The notes: generated by a model not told the origin, from the sequence alone. A DNA stretch of 64,000 bases from Clostridium_F caseinilyticum (GCF_046127645.1 NZ_CP175919.1), one strand, 5' to 3'. Positions 9,907 to 18,471 are shown, counted from the stretch's first letter. Program-made: numbers and translations.

Positions 9907-10914
9907 CTATACTTCCCCACTTTTATTATTATCATATCGTCTAAAGGAATCTAATTTTCTAAGATCAAGCATTACATCCATTAATCCTAAATAAAAATAA
10001 ATAATATTTAAAGGACCTAAAACAGTCATAAAAAGTATAAAAATCAAAATTCCCTTGGGAATTTTAAATTTATTTTTCATATAATATATAAAAACAGATA
10101 GTCCATCAATTAAAAGCATTGTAAATAATAAATTGCTAGAAGTCATAAAAAAATAATCTCCTAATACTAAATTATTTCTTTTTAATATAACTCCTATTAG
10201 TAAACCTATTGCCACTATAGTTACTATTCTTACATTAATATATATTTTAGATATATGTGGCAATGGTTTTACATTTTTATATCCTAATTTTATAAGTACT
10301 GCTCTTGTTATTGCATAGTTTAAAAAAGCTAACACAAAAGAAATTATTATTAAAGATCCAGGTAACATTTTTAATATTAAATCCGGTTGTAGTAAATTAA
10401 GTCTTTGTTCCATTTGTTGTAGTTGTTCTTTAGGAACTCCAGCTTGAGAATAAAAATCCTTAGCTGACTTCATAGTATCTTTCATCATGCTTATATTCTT
10501 ATTTATAAAATTCATTATTCCAATTTTATTTACAAATAAAATTTGTATTAAAAAAACTATTATATTTGATATTAAAAACCCTAAAGCGATTATAACAATT
10601 GTTATAAAAATTGATTTTTTACTTTTTATACAATATCCAAGTAAAAATCCTATTGTACCAAATGAAATAATAATTATTACAGCTGTTATAGGATCCTTTA
10701 TCATAGTTGTTATAATGCCTGTTACAAGTATAGACAATAGAGTAATTTTATAATCCTGCCTTAAATATAAAACTGCTATAGGTATAGGTAGTAAAAAAGT
10801 AGTGAAAATACCAATCACAGGTAAATACAAACTAAATATTATAAGTACTACCATTAATGAAACTATAAGCCCTGCTTCAACCAAAGAACTGGTTTTGTTT
10901 TGTCTATTATACAT
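9907..10914 (-). CDS. DUF2232 (YybS-like) integral membrane protein
   Basis: This protein of about 335 residues is almost wholly hydrophobic, with several predicted membrane helices and a short cytosolic charged tail. It matches the DUF2232/YybS family that precedes gdpP in many Firmicutes; its function is unknown. An ATG lies 12 bases further upstream at 10926. The GGAGGA ribosome site lies between that ATG and the one at 10914, so I take 10914 as the true start. It overlaps or abuts both neighbours, so it is cotranscribed with gdpP. Confidence 0.8.
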   Translation of the reverse strand: MYNRQNKTSSLVEAGLIVSLMVVLIIFSLYLPVIGIFTTFLLPIPIAVLYLRQDYKITLLSILVTGIITTMIKDPITAVIIIISFGTIGFLLGYCIKSKKSIFITIVIIALGFLISNIIVFLIQILFVNKIGIMNFINKNISMMKDTMKSAKDFYSQAGVPKEQLQQMEQRLNLLQPDLILKMLPGSLIIISFVLAFLNYAITRAVLIKLGYKNVKPLPHISKIYINVRIVTIVAIGLLIGVILKRNNLVLGDYFFMTSSNLLFTMLLIDGLSVFIYYMKNKFKIPKGILIFILFMTVLGPLNIIYFYLGLMDVMLDLRKLDSFRRYDNNKSGEV

Positions 10915-10925
10915 ATATTCCTCCA

Positions 10926-11243
10926 TTATTCTTTTTCTTTAAAGTGATTATATAATTTACTTAAATTTCTTCCATCCTTTTCTATATCATCTTCTTCAAT
11001 TATGCCCACTTTTAACTTTTTCTTTACATTTTCATCAACTGCTATAAAAGAATATCCCAGTTTCTCCCCTAATAAATATAGAATTATAATGGCACCTGAT
11101 ATACAATCTAATATAGCTTCCTGTGCTACATTGCTTCCTTTAGTCAAAAGTTTATAAAAATCTCCTATTATACATAAAAGCTCTGCTTTTAAATCTTCTA
11201 TTACTTTTACACTATACATTATATTAAAATCATCTTTTTTCAT
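10926..11243 (-). CDS. MazG-like family protein
   Basis: This 105-residue helical protein belongs to the MazG-like family found near gdpP in clostridia. True MazG enzymes are nucleoside-triphosphate pyrophosphohydrolases with EExxE/ExxD metal sites. This small form shows only a partial acidic set around residues 40-50, so activity is uncertain. It is the first gene of the run leading into the YybS-like protein, gdpP and rplI, and its stop codon overlaps the start region of the next gene. The ribosome site is weak (GGTG). Confidence 0.65.
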   Translation of the reverse strand: MKKDDFNIMYSVKVIEDLKAELLCIIGDFYKLLTKGSNVAQEAILDCISGAIIILYLLGEKLGYSFIAVDENVKKKLKVGIIEEDDIEKDGRNLSKLYNHFKEKE

Positions 11244-11342
11244 ATAGCACCCATCCCCTTTTTTAACCTATACTACTATTTTAGTTGTATTTCACTTTTT
11301 ATGCAATAATACCTTATATTACTTATAAAATCAATAATATGC

Positions 11343-11375
11343 AAAAAAACTGACCACTAATTCGTAGTCAGTTTT
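11343..11375 (-). terminator. Terminator of the rpsF-ssb-rpsR operon
   Basis: A 9-bp stem (11346-11354 with 11367-11375) is followed on the minus strand by seven T residues, 16 bases past the rpsR stop codon. Confidence 0.8.
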
Positions 11376-11390
11376 ATGTAAATTCAAATA

Positions 11391-11633
11391 TTATTCTGTA
11401 GTAAATGGTAGTAAAGCAATATTTCTTGCTCTTTTTATAGCTCTAGTTAATTCTCTTTGATGTTTAGCACAGTTTCCGGAAATTCTTCTTGGAAGAATCT
11501 TACCTCTTTCTGTAACAAATTTTCTAAGCTTATTGATATCTTTGTAATCTATTGCTTCAGATTTTTCTGCACAAAAAGTACAAACTTTTCTCTTAGCTCT
11601 TCTTTGTCTTCTTCCGCCTTCTCTTCCTGCCAT
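11391..11633 (-). CDS. rpsR: 30S ribosomal protein S18
   Basis: This 80-residue protein binds the platform of the 30S subunit as a heterodimer with S6. The sequence contains the S18 core (RGKILPRRISG, RELTRAIKRAR). It also has cysteines 18, 21 and 55 plus His58, so it is the zinc-ribbon (C+) form; many bacteria carry a cysteine-free form. It has a strong AGGAGGG ribosome site. It is third in the rpsF-ssb-rpsR operon. Confidence 0.97.
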   Translation of the reverse strand: MAGREGGRRQRRAKRKVCTFCAEKSEAIDYKDINKLRKFVTERGKILPRRISGNCAKHQRELTRAIKRARNIALLPFTTE

Positions 11634-11651
11634 AACTATCCCTCCTTTTCT

Positions 11652-12107
11652 TTAAAATGGGATGTCTCCATCATCCACTGGAATTATATCGTCATCAAAA
11701 CTGTTTTCATTTCCAAAACCTTGGTTGCCTTGGTTTGATTGATAACTTGGTTCTGATCCATTATTATATGTTGAATCCGTTGTAGGCTTATTGCCCCACT
11801 CAAGAAATTTAACTTCTTCAGCTATGACTTCTGTTACATATCTTCTTGTACCATCTTTTGCTTCATAGCTTCTTGTTTGAATTCTACCACTAACCCCCAT
11901 AAGTTTTCCTTTACTCATATAGTTAGCTGTGGATTCTGCTTGTTTTCCCCATACTACTATAGGGATAAAATCTGCTTCTCTCTGACCATCTTTTGAAAAT
12001 CTTCTATCTACAGCCAAAGTAAAGGTGGCAACTGCTGTCCCGTTTCCTGGAGTAAATCTTAACTCAGGATCTTTGGTTAATCTACCTATTAAAACAACTT
12101 TATTCAA
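11652..12107 (-). CDS. ssb: Single-stranded DNA-binding protein
   Basis: This 151-residue SSB has an OB-fold (about residues 1-105, opening MNKVVLIGRLTKDPELR). A Gly/Asn/Gln-rich linker follows, then the acidic tip DDGDIPF that recruits replication and repair partners. The start codon is TTG, 7 bases after a GGTGG ribosome site; no ATG lies in a suitable place. It sits between the S6 and S18 genes, as in most Firmicutes. Confidence 0.96.
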   Translation of the reverse strand: MNKVVLIGRLTKDPELRFTPGNGTAVATFTLAVDRRFSKDGQREADFIPIVVWGKQAESTANYMSKGKLMGVSGRIQTRSYEAKDGTRRYVTEVIAEEVKFLEWGNKPTTDSTYNNGSEPSYQSNQGNQGFGNENSFDDDIIPVDDGDIPF

Positions 12108-12122
12108 AAAAACACCACCCTA

Positions 12123-12407
12123 TTATTCTTGAGTTATTATCATGTGTCTTATAACAGTATCTGTTATTCTAAACACTCTATCTAACTCTTTTGGTAATTC
12201 TGTATCAGCTGTGAAATTCATTAAAGTATAATAACCTTCATTAATTTTTTTAACTTCATAAGCTAATTTTCTTTTACCCCATAGGTCAACATTGTCTACT
12301 GTTCCACCTGCATTTTCGATTACACCTTTGAATTTTTCAACATTGGCTTTGTAACCTTCTTCATCTAATGCTGGGTTTAATATAAATACAGTTTCGTACT
12401 TTCTCAT
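12123..12407 (-). CDS. rpsF: 30S ribosomal protein S6
   Basis: This 94-residue S6 protein begins MRKYETVFILNP and contains the family segment LWGKRKLAYEVKK. A GTG three codons upstream (12416) lies inside the GGAGG ribosome site, so the ATG at 12407 is the start. S6 pairs with S18 in the 30S platform. It is first in the rpsF-ssb-rpsR operon and is preceded by a structured leader that looks like an S6:S18 autoregulatory site. Confidence 0.97.
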   Translation of the reverse strand: MRKYETVFILNPALDEEGYKANVEKFKGVIENAGGTVDNVDLWGKRKLAYEVKKINEGYYTLMNFTADTELPKELDRVFRITDTVIRHMIITQE

Positions 12408-12420
12408 TATATTCACCTCC

Positions 12421-12458
12421 TCCCCACGGACTAACGGCTGTACTTTGTACAGCAGGGA
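12421..12458 (-). promoter_or_regulatory. Probable S6:S18-binding mRNA leader of rpsF
   Basis: On the minus strand a 7-bp hairpin (12437-12443 with 12447-12453, triloop) is set on a short outer stem (12421-12424 with 12455-12458). A one-sided internal loop begins CCGTTAG. Published rpsF leaders that bind the S6:S18 complex share this form: two stems plus an asymmetric loop with CCG mimicking the 16S site. It sits just before the rpsF ribosome site, the right place for feedback control. Confidence 0.6.
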
Positions 12459-12512
12459 TTTTATCGTACATCAAATAATTTTATCACATAAATTATTATA
12501 AATCAATATATT

Positions 12513-13661
12513 TTATAACATTTCTATAAATGCTGCTATTCTTGTTTTTAATTGCCCTATATCAGTTTGAGAATAATCTGTTTCTATACTCATATATGGC
12601 GCATCTTTTTCTTTATTTACAAATTCCTTTACAGATTGAGTTTCTACGTTATAAGTATGACAGGCTTGTAATATTACATCAATAACACCATCAACTTTAT
12701 AATCATCTATTAGTTCTGATAATAAATTTAATCTATTAGTATTAGGACTCATACAGGAACATCCTATAGCTAAATATTTTTCTGCTATAGCATCTATAGG
12801 ATCTTTTTCTTCATCTACTAATTTTTCTATTTCTTTTACTCCACTACAATTTTCAAATACTACAACATTTCCACCATTTTCTTCAATTAATCTTATTATC
12901 TTTTCTGTTCCCTCTCCCATAGGACATCCAGTTATAAGTATTCTTTTTGCATCTTTAGATACTTTTCTTTCACCTTTTTCATATTTATCTTTCGCATCAT
13001 CTATCATATCTTTTAAAGATTTTATTTCTTCCTCTTTGTTCCACTTAAAACTAGCACCATTTAAAACTTTCATTATTTCAAGCCCTGTCATTGGTGGTGG
13101 ACACATCTTTCCTAATTCATAAAATTCTCTAAGTGCTTTTCTCTCTTTATTTCTAAGCTTTATCATTTCTCTTATCTTATCTTCAGTTATTTCTACATTA
13201 AATTCTTTTTCTAGTCTTTCTTTTAATCTTATTATTTCATTTCTCCATAAATTATAAGCATCTTCTCCTGTGCTTATTTGAGGTAATTGCATAACATGAA
13301 CTGGTCTTATATCATTTAAATATTCATACATCTTTTTCTTTCCATCACAAGTAGTTTCCCCTACTATTAAATCTGAAAAATAAGTATATGGACACTTTTC
13401 AGTTATAGCAAATCCATAAGAAGCCTTTATAAGAGGGCATAAATTTCTTGGCAACACCTTTTCAGCATCTGGTATAGCTTCATCATTTTTACCGCATAAA
13501 GCTACTACAGTTGCTCCTGATGCAGATATTATTTCCCATGGAGTATATGTACAAAATACACCTACAACTTTTTTTCCTTCATCTTTTAAATTTTTTACAG
13601 TTATAAATCCATTTCTTCTTGCTTCACTAAACTCATCAAAGTTCGCTGGTAAATTATTCAT
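12513..13661 (-). CDS. 2-hydroxyacyl-CoA dehydratase family protein (double-cubane cluster reductase type)
   Basis: This 382-residue protein of the HgdB/YjiM family likely binds an iron-sulfur cluster. The cysteines in NLCPLIKASYG, ETTCDGKKKM and GCSCMSPN fit the single-subunit double-cubane reductases better than the two-subunit dehydratases. Such proteins do low-potential reductions in anaerobes with an ASKHA-type ATPase activator. No activator gene is adjacent, so any partner must lie elsewhere. It starts at ATG behind AGGGGGA and is monocistronic. The substrate is unknown. Confidence 0.8.
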   Translation of the reverse strand: MNNLPANFDEFSEARRNGFITVKNLKDEGKKVVGVFCTYTPWEIISASGATVVALCGKNDEAIPDAEKVLPRNLCPLIKASYGFAITEKCPYTYFSDLIVGETTCDGKKKMYEYLNDIRPVHVMQLPQISTGEDAYNLWRNEIIRLKERLEKEFNVEITEDKIREMIKLRNKERKALREFYELGKMCPPPMTGLEIMKVLNGASFKWNKEEEIKSLKDMIDDAKDKYEKGERKVSKDAKRILITGCPMGEGTEKIIRLIEENGGNVVVFENCSGVKEIEKLVDEEKDPIDAIAEKYLAIGCSCMSPNTNRLNLLSELIDDYKVDGVIDVILQACHTYNVETQSVKEFVNKEKDAPYMSIETDYSQTDIGQLKTRIAAFIEML

Positions 13662-13793
13662 TATAAATTCCCCCTACTTAATTTATCCTTAGCACCATTT
13701 TTATGATAACATATATATTTTTCTACAGTTATTTGTAATATTTATAGACAAATACATACATATAAATAAAACTTATAAGTTTTGGTTTATATA

Positions 13794-13828
13794 TAAAAAA
13801 AAGCTATCGATATTACTTATCAATAGCT
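13794..13828 (-). terminator. Terminator after the DUF951 gene
   Basis: A stem of about 10 bp with one mismatch (13802-13812 with 13818-13828) is followed on the minus strand by seven or more T residues. Confidence 0.7.
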
Positions 13829-13838
13829 AGTTAAAAAA

Positions 13839-14036
13839 TTAATCCTTTTGCTTATGTTCTAATACATTTTTTAATCTTTTTTCAAATGTACTTCTTGGTA
13901 TCATTATTATCCTATTACACCCTAAACATTTTATTTTTATATCCGCACCCATTCTTATTATTTCCCATCTATTATTGCCACAAGGATGAGATTTCTTCAT
14001 TTCCACTATGTCTCCTAAATCAAAAGTTTTAGTCAT
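13839..14036 (-). CDS. DUF951 domain protein (YyzM-like)
   Basis: This 65-residue protein has the DUF951 pattern: FDLGDIVEMKKSHPCG, then WEIIRMGADIKIKC and CNRIIMIPRSTFEKR. The conserved Cys and His positions suggest a small metal- or RNA-binding fold, but its function is unknown. It lies 15 bases after the mscS-like gene with its own AGGAGAG ribosome site. It probably shares a transcript with that gene and the DUF3343 gene. It is regularly found near the origin in Firmicutes. Confidence 0.8.
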   Translation of the reverse strand: MTKTFDLGDIVEMKKSHPCGNNRWEIIRMGADIKIKCLGCNRIIMIPRSTFEKRLKNVLEHKQKD

Positions 14037-14051
14037 AATTAATCTCTCCTT

Positions 14052-14921
14052 CTATTTTATAATTTGAAATTTATTATAAGGTATTTCTATATTTTCGTTT
14101 TTTAGTTCTATTAATATTCTTTTTCTCAATTCAATTTCTGCAGTCCATTGATTCATTGGAGTTGTTCTTCCATATACAACTATACTTATTCCATTGTTGC
14201 CCAATGAAGTTATCCCATATACTGATGGTTGTTCTACTACTATGTCTTTTCTTTCTTTTGCATACTCTAAACATACCTTATTAATTGTATTTATTGCTTC
14301 CTCTATATCTACTTCATAAGCTACATTAATTTCTACCTTAAATCTTATATTATTTTTGGCATGATTAGTTACTGTATTTATTAAACCATTAGGTATTATA
14401 TGAAGATCTCCATTAAAATCTTTTAATTTAGTTACCCTAAGTTCTATGGTATCAACTATCCCGGATTTATCTTCTACAGTTATATAATCTCCTACTGAAA
14501 ATTGATCTTCAAATAATATGAAAAATCCACTTATTACATCCTTTATAAGATCTTTGGCTCCTAAGCCTATAGCTGCACCACCAAGTCCTGCAAATATAGA
14601 ACCTATTCTTCCAAATAAAATTTCTATTATAGAAAAAATCCCTACAAAATAAACTATATATCTTAGTATACTATTTAATATAGTTCCTACAGTGGTAGCT
14701 TTTTTATCATCCAATGAAAATTTTAAATTGCTTTGTTTTTTAACAAATCTATTTATTATTTTATTACCTATTTTTATAGATAAGTACATTAATATAAATA
14801 TTATTATTATCTTCATAATTTTTGAGCAAACATAATATATAGATTCTGTCTCTATAGGTATATCTCCTATTTTTATTCCGCCTTTTGATAAATCAAAATC
14901 AAATTTAAATGATGATTTCAT
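14052..14921 (-). CDS. MscS-family mechanosensitive ion channel
   Basis: This 289-residue membrane protein is a small-conductance tension-gated channel that releases solutes on hypo-osmotic shock. Three membrane segments lie in the first 140 residues. The third is Gly/Ala-rich (FAGLGGAAIGLGAKDLI) like the MscS pore helix TM3. The beta domain (GDYITVEDKSGIVD) and the C-terminal alpha/beta domain follow. No clear Shine-Dalgarno lies before the ATG. The upstream DUF3343 gene ends only 6 bases away, so translation may be coupled. Confidence 0.9.
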   Translation of the reverse strand: MKSSFKFDFDLSKGGIKIGDIPIETESIYYVCSKIMKIIIIFILMYLSIKIGNKIINRFVKKQSNLKFSLDDKKATTVGTILNSILRYIVYFVGIFSIIEILFGRIGSIFAGLGGAAIGLGAKDLIKDVISGFFILFEDQFSVGDYITVEDKSGIVDTIELRVTKLKDFNGDLHIIPNGLINTVTNHAKNNIRFKVEINVAYEVDIEEAINTINKVCLEYAKERKDIVVEQPSVYGITSLGNNGISIVVYGRTTPMNQWTAEIELRKRILIELKNENIEIPYNKFQIIK

Positions 14922-14927
14922 AAAATA

Positions 14928-15173
14928 TTACATGACTAACTGGTAGTCTTTGCCCTCCTTTAAATATACATTTTTAATATTTATTTCCTTACCTTCTATT
15001 ACTTTCTTTACATATTCATAATCTTGCTCATCAATTCTTATGCTTATACCACAACTTTTAGTTATATATGTTGGTGTAGGAATTATAATAAGTTTTATTC
15101 CTTTTTCTTTTAAAATACTTTCTCCATCCATAGCTGTATGAGTATTTTCAAATGTTATTACATAATTTTTCAT
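14928..15173 (-). CDS. DUF3343 domain protein
   Basis: This protein of about 81 residues (MKNYVITFENTHTAM...) matches DUF3343, a small putative Se/S-carrier fold. An in-frame ATG at 15206 would add 11 residues, but the AGGTGAT ribosome site points to 15173. The motif TYITKSCGISIRI carries the single conserved Cys. It is divergent from a class-V aminotransferase; DUF3343, YedF-like and such aminotransferase genes often co-occur in selenium-related clusters. That link is an inference from family knowledge. Confidence 0.75.
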   Translation of the reverse strand: MKNYVITFENTHTAMDGESILKEKGIKLIIIPTPTYITKSCGISIRIDEQDYEYVKKVIEGKEINIKNVYLKEGKDYQLVM

Positions 15174-15363
15174 AAATTTATCACCTGTCCATCTATTCTT
15201 ATTCATTTTACAATATAATTATAAAACTTTATTGGAACATATACAATTATATAACTTTAGTTTATAATTATATATAAATATTTTCATAATTAATGTAATT
15301 TAAAATATTATTAACAAATATTTAATATTTGATTAGATATACTATTCAAGAGGAGGTTTACCA

Positions 15364-16518
15364 ATGAAAATTTATTTAGATAATGCAGCTACTACCTATC
15401 CAAAACCGGAAAAGGTTTATTCTTCTATATTAAACTATATGAAAAATGTTGGCGCTAGTCCTGGTAGAGGTGGATATGAAAATGCTCTTACAGGGGATAG
15501 AATGGTTTATAAGTGTAGACAGTCTTTAATAAATTTATTTAACTTTAATAAAATAGAAAATGTAGTATTTACATCTAATATTACAGCCTCATTAAATATA
15601 TTAATAAAATCTATTGTAAAAGATGGATGGCATGTAATAACATCTTCAATGGATCATAATTCTGTAATTAGACCTTTAGTTTCATTAGAGAAATTAAATA
15701 AAATTGAATTAGATATATTAAATTGTTCAGAAGAAGGACTAATAAATATTGAGGATTTTAAAAATACAATAAAAGATAACACCAAATTAGTTGTACTATC
15801 TCATGCATCCAATATTATTGGAACAATACAGCCTTTAGAAGACATAGGTAAGATATGTAAAGAAAAAGGAATTTATTTTATTATAGATTCAGCTCAAACT
15901 GCTGGTGTTCTACCTCTAGATTTCAAAAAATTAAATTGTAATGCATTAGCCTTTACAGGACATAAAGCTTTACTTGGTCCTCAAGGCATCGGCGGATTTA
16001 CAATTGATGATGAATTAAACAATATTGCTACTAATTTTATAGAGGGTGGTACTGGTAGTTTATCTGAAAGCACATTACAACCAGATTTTCTTCCTGATAA
16101 ATTTGAAAGTGGTACTATGAATACTCCTGGAATAGCCGGTCTTTTAGCTGGCATTGAATATATAAATGAAGAAGGTTTAAATACTATAAAAGAAAGGGAA
16201 GAATATCTTTCTAAGGAGTTTATAAATGGATTATTAAATATAAATTCTATAAAAGTTTATGGTCCCTTAGATGCTTCCTTAAGAACTGCAACAATATCCA
16301 TTAATTCATCAAAAATCGATAATTCCGAACTAGGATTTTTATTAGATAGTGAGTTTGGTATAATGGTAAGAACAGGTCTTCATTGTGCTCCTTTAGCCCA
16401 TAAAACTATAGGATCTTTCCCACAAGGTACATTAAGATTTAGTTTTGGTGCATTTAATGATATTAAAGACATTAATTATGCTTTATATGCTTTAAATAAT
16501 ATACTTAGTAGGATGTGA
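15364..16518 (+). CDS. Class V aminotransferase / cysteine desulfurase-like protein
   Basis: This 384-residue PLP enzyme resembles NifS/SufS cysteine desulfurases of the EF2568 (TIGR01977) group. The PLP lysine is Lys201 in FTGHKALLGP, and a mobile-loop cysteine is Cys341 in GLHCAPLAH. It should remove sulfur or selenium from cysteine or selenocysteine. It has a strong GAGGAGG ribosome site. The gene runs head-on to replication, divergent from DUF3343, and is followed closely by ytvI. No IscU/SufU scaffold is adjacent. Confidence 0.85.
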   Translation: MKIYLDNAATTYPKPEKVYSSILNYMKNVGASPGRGGYENALTGDRMVYKCRQSLINLFNFNKIENVVFTSNITASLNILIKSIVKDGWHVITSSMDHNSVIRPLVSLEKLNKIELDILNCSEEGLINIEDFKNTIKDNTKLVVLSHASNIIGTIQPLEDIGKICKEKGIYFIIDSAQTAGVLPLDFKKLNCNALAFTGHKALLGPQGIGGFTIDDELNNIATNFIEGGTGSLSESTLQPDFLPDKFESGTMNTPGIAGLLAGIEYINEEGLNTIKEREEYLSKEFINGLLNINSIKVYGPLDASLRTATISINSSKIDNSELGFLLDSEFGIMVRTGLHCAPLAHKTIGSFPQGTLRFSFGAFNDIKDINYALYALNNILSRM

Positions 16519-16531
16519 TTTATAAAATAAA

Positions 16532-17587
16532 ATGGATAAATTTATAGAGAAATTAGATAAACTAATATTATTTTTTATAATATATACTATTTCTTTTTTA
16601 ATATTTTTTAAAACTTTACCTTACACTTTACCTTTTGTTTTAGCTTTTTTATTTGCATTGGCTTTAAAAAAACCTACTAATTATTTAATAGAAAAATTAA
16701 AGGTAAAAAACTCACTAGCATCTTTTATAATTACACTAGTATTCTTTTCTATAATAATAACATTATTATTCTGGGGAATAAATTCGTTAGTTCATGAAGT
16801 TATAGATTTTGGTAGAAATGCTCAAGTTTATTTGTATTCTCATGAACAGGAAATAAGTAATTATGTTGACAATATATATAGATATTATTTAAATTTGCAA
16901 CCATCTATAATTGACTCAATAGAAAAAACTATTGGAAATTCATTTTCAAAAATTTCTAATATAATTGTATTTATTACAAGTAAAATAGTTTCTTCTTTTA
17001 TTAAATTATTAGGTTCTATACCTTATATATTAATGATAATATTATTTACTTTATTATCAACTTACTTTTTTACTAAAGACCTTACTAAACATAAAAATAA
17101 AATATCTGAAATTCTATTTAATAAAAGTTCTTCTAAGTTTTCTCAAATATATATAGAAAGCAAGAAGATGTTAAGTAATTATATTTTATCTTACTTAATA
17201 TTGATTGGAATAACATTTTTTGAAACTTTAATAGTATTTTTAATTTTTGATATTAAATATTCAATTATATTTAGTATTATAGCAGCCATAGCAGATTTTC
17301 TTCCTATATTAGGTATAGGTACTATTTATATACCCTTAGCCTTAATATACATACTAATTTATAAAAATTATGTTGTTGGAATTGGATTGTTAATTTGCTA
17401 TGCTTTTGTATCTATAGTAAGACAAATTTTAGAACCAAAGCTTTTATCTTCTTCATTAGGCTTGCATCCTGTTGCTGTTTTAGCAGCAATATTTATAGGA
17501 CTAAAAGCAAATGGTATATCTGGTATGTTTTTTTGTTTATTCTTTATAGTATTTTATAACATATTACGCAAAGTTGAATTATTATAA
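16532..17587 (+). CDS. ytvI: Sporulation membrane protein YtvI, AI-2E transporter family
   Basis: This 351-residue protein has about eight membrane helices with the AI-2E/PerM family pattern. A central soluble loop (about residues 85-150) and a C-terminal signature region (LPILGIGTIYIPLALI, QILEPKLLSSSLGLHP) are visible. The spore-former-specific YtvI subgroup fits best; its transported substrate is unknown. It starts 13 bases after the aminotransferase stop with only a weak GGATG ribosome site, suggesting cotranscription. A strong hairpin follows. Confidence 0.75.
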   Translation: MDKFIEKLDKLILFFIIYTISFLIFFKTLPYTLPFVLAFLFALALKKPTNYLIEKLKVKNSLASFIITLVFFSIIITLLFWGINSLVHEVIDFGRNAQVYLYSHEQEISNYVDNIYRYYLNLQPSIIDSIEKTIGNSFSKISNIIVFITSKIVSSFIKLLGSIPYILMIILFTLLSTYFFTKDLTKHKNKISEILFNKSSSKFSQIYIESKKMLSNYILSYLILIGITFFETLIVFLIFDIKYSIIFSIIAAIADFLPILGIGTIYIPLALIYILIYKNYVVGIGLLICYAFVSIVRQILEPKLLSSSLGLHPVAVLAAIFIGLKANGISGMFFCLFFIVFYNILRKVELL

Positions 17588-17593
17588 TAACAT

Positions 17594-17622
17594 GTATAAA
17601 ACCTCCTTTAGTGGATATAATC
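17594..17622 (+). promoter_or_regulatory. Possible forespore (SigF/SigG-like) promoter for yyaC
   Basis: GTATA (17594-17598) and GGATATAATC (17613-17622) are 14 bases apart and resemble the SigF consensus (GYWTA and GGNNANANT). Initiation would fall near 17629, inside the hairpin's 3' arm, giving a transcript with a free ribosome site. The spacing is slightly short and AT-rich DNA gives chance matches. Confidence 0.35.
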
Positions 17623-17641
17623 CCTAACAGGAGGTTTTTTT
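17598..17641 (+). terminator. Terminator hairpin whose 3' arm is the yyaC ribosome site
   Basis: A 10-bp stem (17598-17607 with 17629-17638) is extended inward by further pairs, and seven T residues end the structure. The AGGAGG at 17629-17634 lies in the 3' arm and is 7 bases from the yyaC ATG. One structure could therefore end ytvI transcription and hide the yyaC start in any readthrough RNA. Confidence 0.75.
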
Positions 17642-18223
17642 ATGATAAGTAAAACTATTATAGATACTTCTATACCTAGTAATATTTCTACTTTACGAGA
17701 TATTTTATGTACTGAATTATACTATGCATTTAAGTCAAATAAAGAAATAGTTATAGTGTGCATTGGAACTGATCGATCTACAGGAGATTCATTAGGTCCC
17801 CTAGTTGGAGAAAAACTCAAATTTTTAATTAGGGGTAGAGTTAATTTATTTGGTAATTTAGAAAATCCAGTTCATGCTAAAAACTTAAAGGAAACTATTT
17901 CTATTATAAATTGTAAATATAAAAATCCGTACATAATAGCCATAGATGCTTGCCTAGGAAGTATACAAAATATAGGTAAAATAATAATAGATAGTAAACC
18001 TATTTATCCTGGGTCAGCAGTTAATAAAGATCTTCCTGCTATTGGTGATCTAAGTATTAGCGGAGTAGTAAATATTTCTGGTGCTATGGAATTCATGGTA
18101 TTACAAAATACTAGACTATATATTGTTATGAATTTGGCCAATTATATTTCAAAAGGTATATATCATTCTATTATAAAAACTTTAGGAAGTAAAAAAAATA
18201 GTTACAATATAGAAAATATTTAA
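17642..18223 (+). CDS. yyaC: Spore protease-like protein YyaC
   Basis: This 193-residue protein belongs to the YyaC family, related in fold to the germination protease Gpr and found only in spore-formers. The segment CIGTDRSTGDSLGPLVGEKL (about residues 39-58) and the conserved IAIDACLG and PGSAVNKDLPAIGD blocks match the family. Its role in spores is unproven. Its ribosome site is embedded in the upstream terminator hairpin. It faces the minus-strand YkuS-like gene, with the two stops one base apart. Confidence 0.85.
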   Translation: MISKTIIDTSIPSNISTLRDILCTELYYAFKSNKEIVIVCIGTDRSTGDSLGPLVGEKLKFLIRGRVNLFGNLENPVHAKNLKETISIINCKYKNPYIIAIDACLGSIQNIGKIIIDSKPIYPGSAVNKDLPAIGDLSISGVVNISGAMEFMVLQNTRLYIVMNLANYISKGIYHSIIKTLGSKKNSYNIENI

Positions 18224-18224
18224 T

Positions 18225-18470
18225 TTAAATTATACAATCATTTATTCTTATATTTAATATATTTTCTATTTCATCTATAGTTTTACCAGCACTATCTATA
18301 ATTAATATATCTGTATTTTTTTTATTATTATTTAAATATTTATCTATTAACATATCTTCTTTTAAATCACATATAATTACATCATAGTTATTATCATTAT
18401 AAATACTATATCCTTTCTCTTTTAGACCATTTTTTAAATTCTGTAATGTATCTGATACAAAAATATTCAT
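18225..18470 (-). CDS. Small YkuS-like (UPF0180) protein
   Basis: This 81-residue protein starts MNIFVSDTLQNLKNGLKEKG and ends with a helix (DEIENILNIRI). The pattern of an N-terminal 'VSDTL-NL--L---GY', a central buried beta strand (DVIICD) and a C-terminal IIDS segment resembles the UPF0180/YkuS family. The match is moderate, and the cysteine pair of B. subtilis YkuS is missing. AGGAGG lies 7 bases from the ATG inside a perfect hairpin. Function unknown. Confidence 0.5.
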   Translation of the reverse strand: MNIFVSDTLQNLKNGLKEKGYSIYNDNNYDVIICDLKEDMLIDKYLNNNKKNTDILIIDSAGKTIDEIENILNIRINDCII

Positions 18471-18471
18471 T

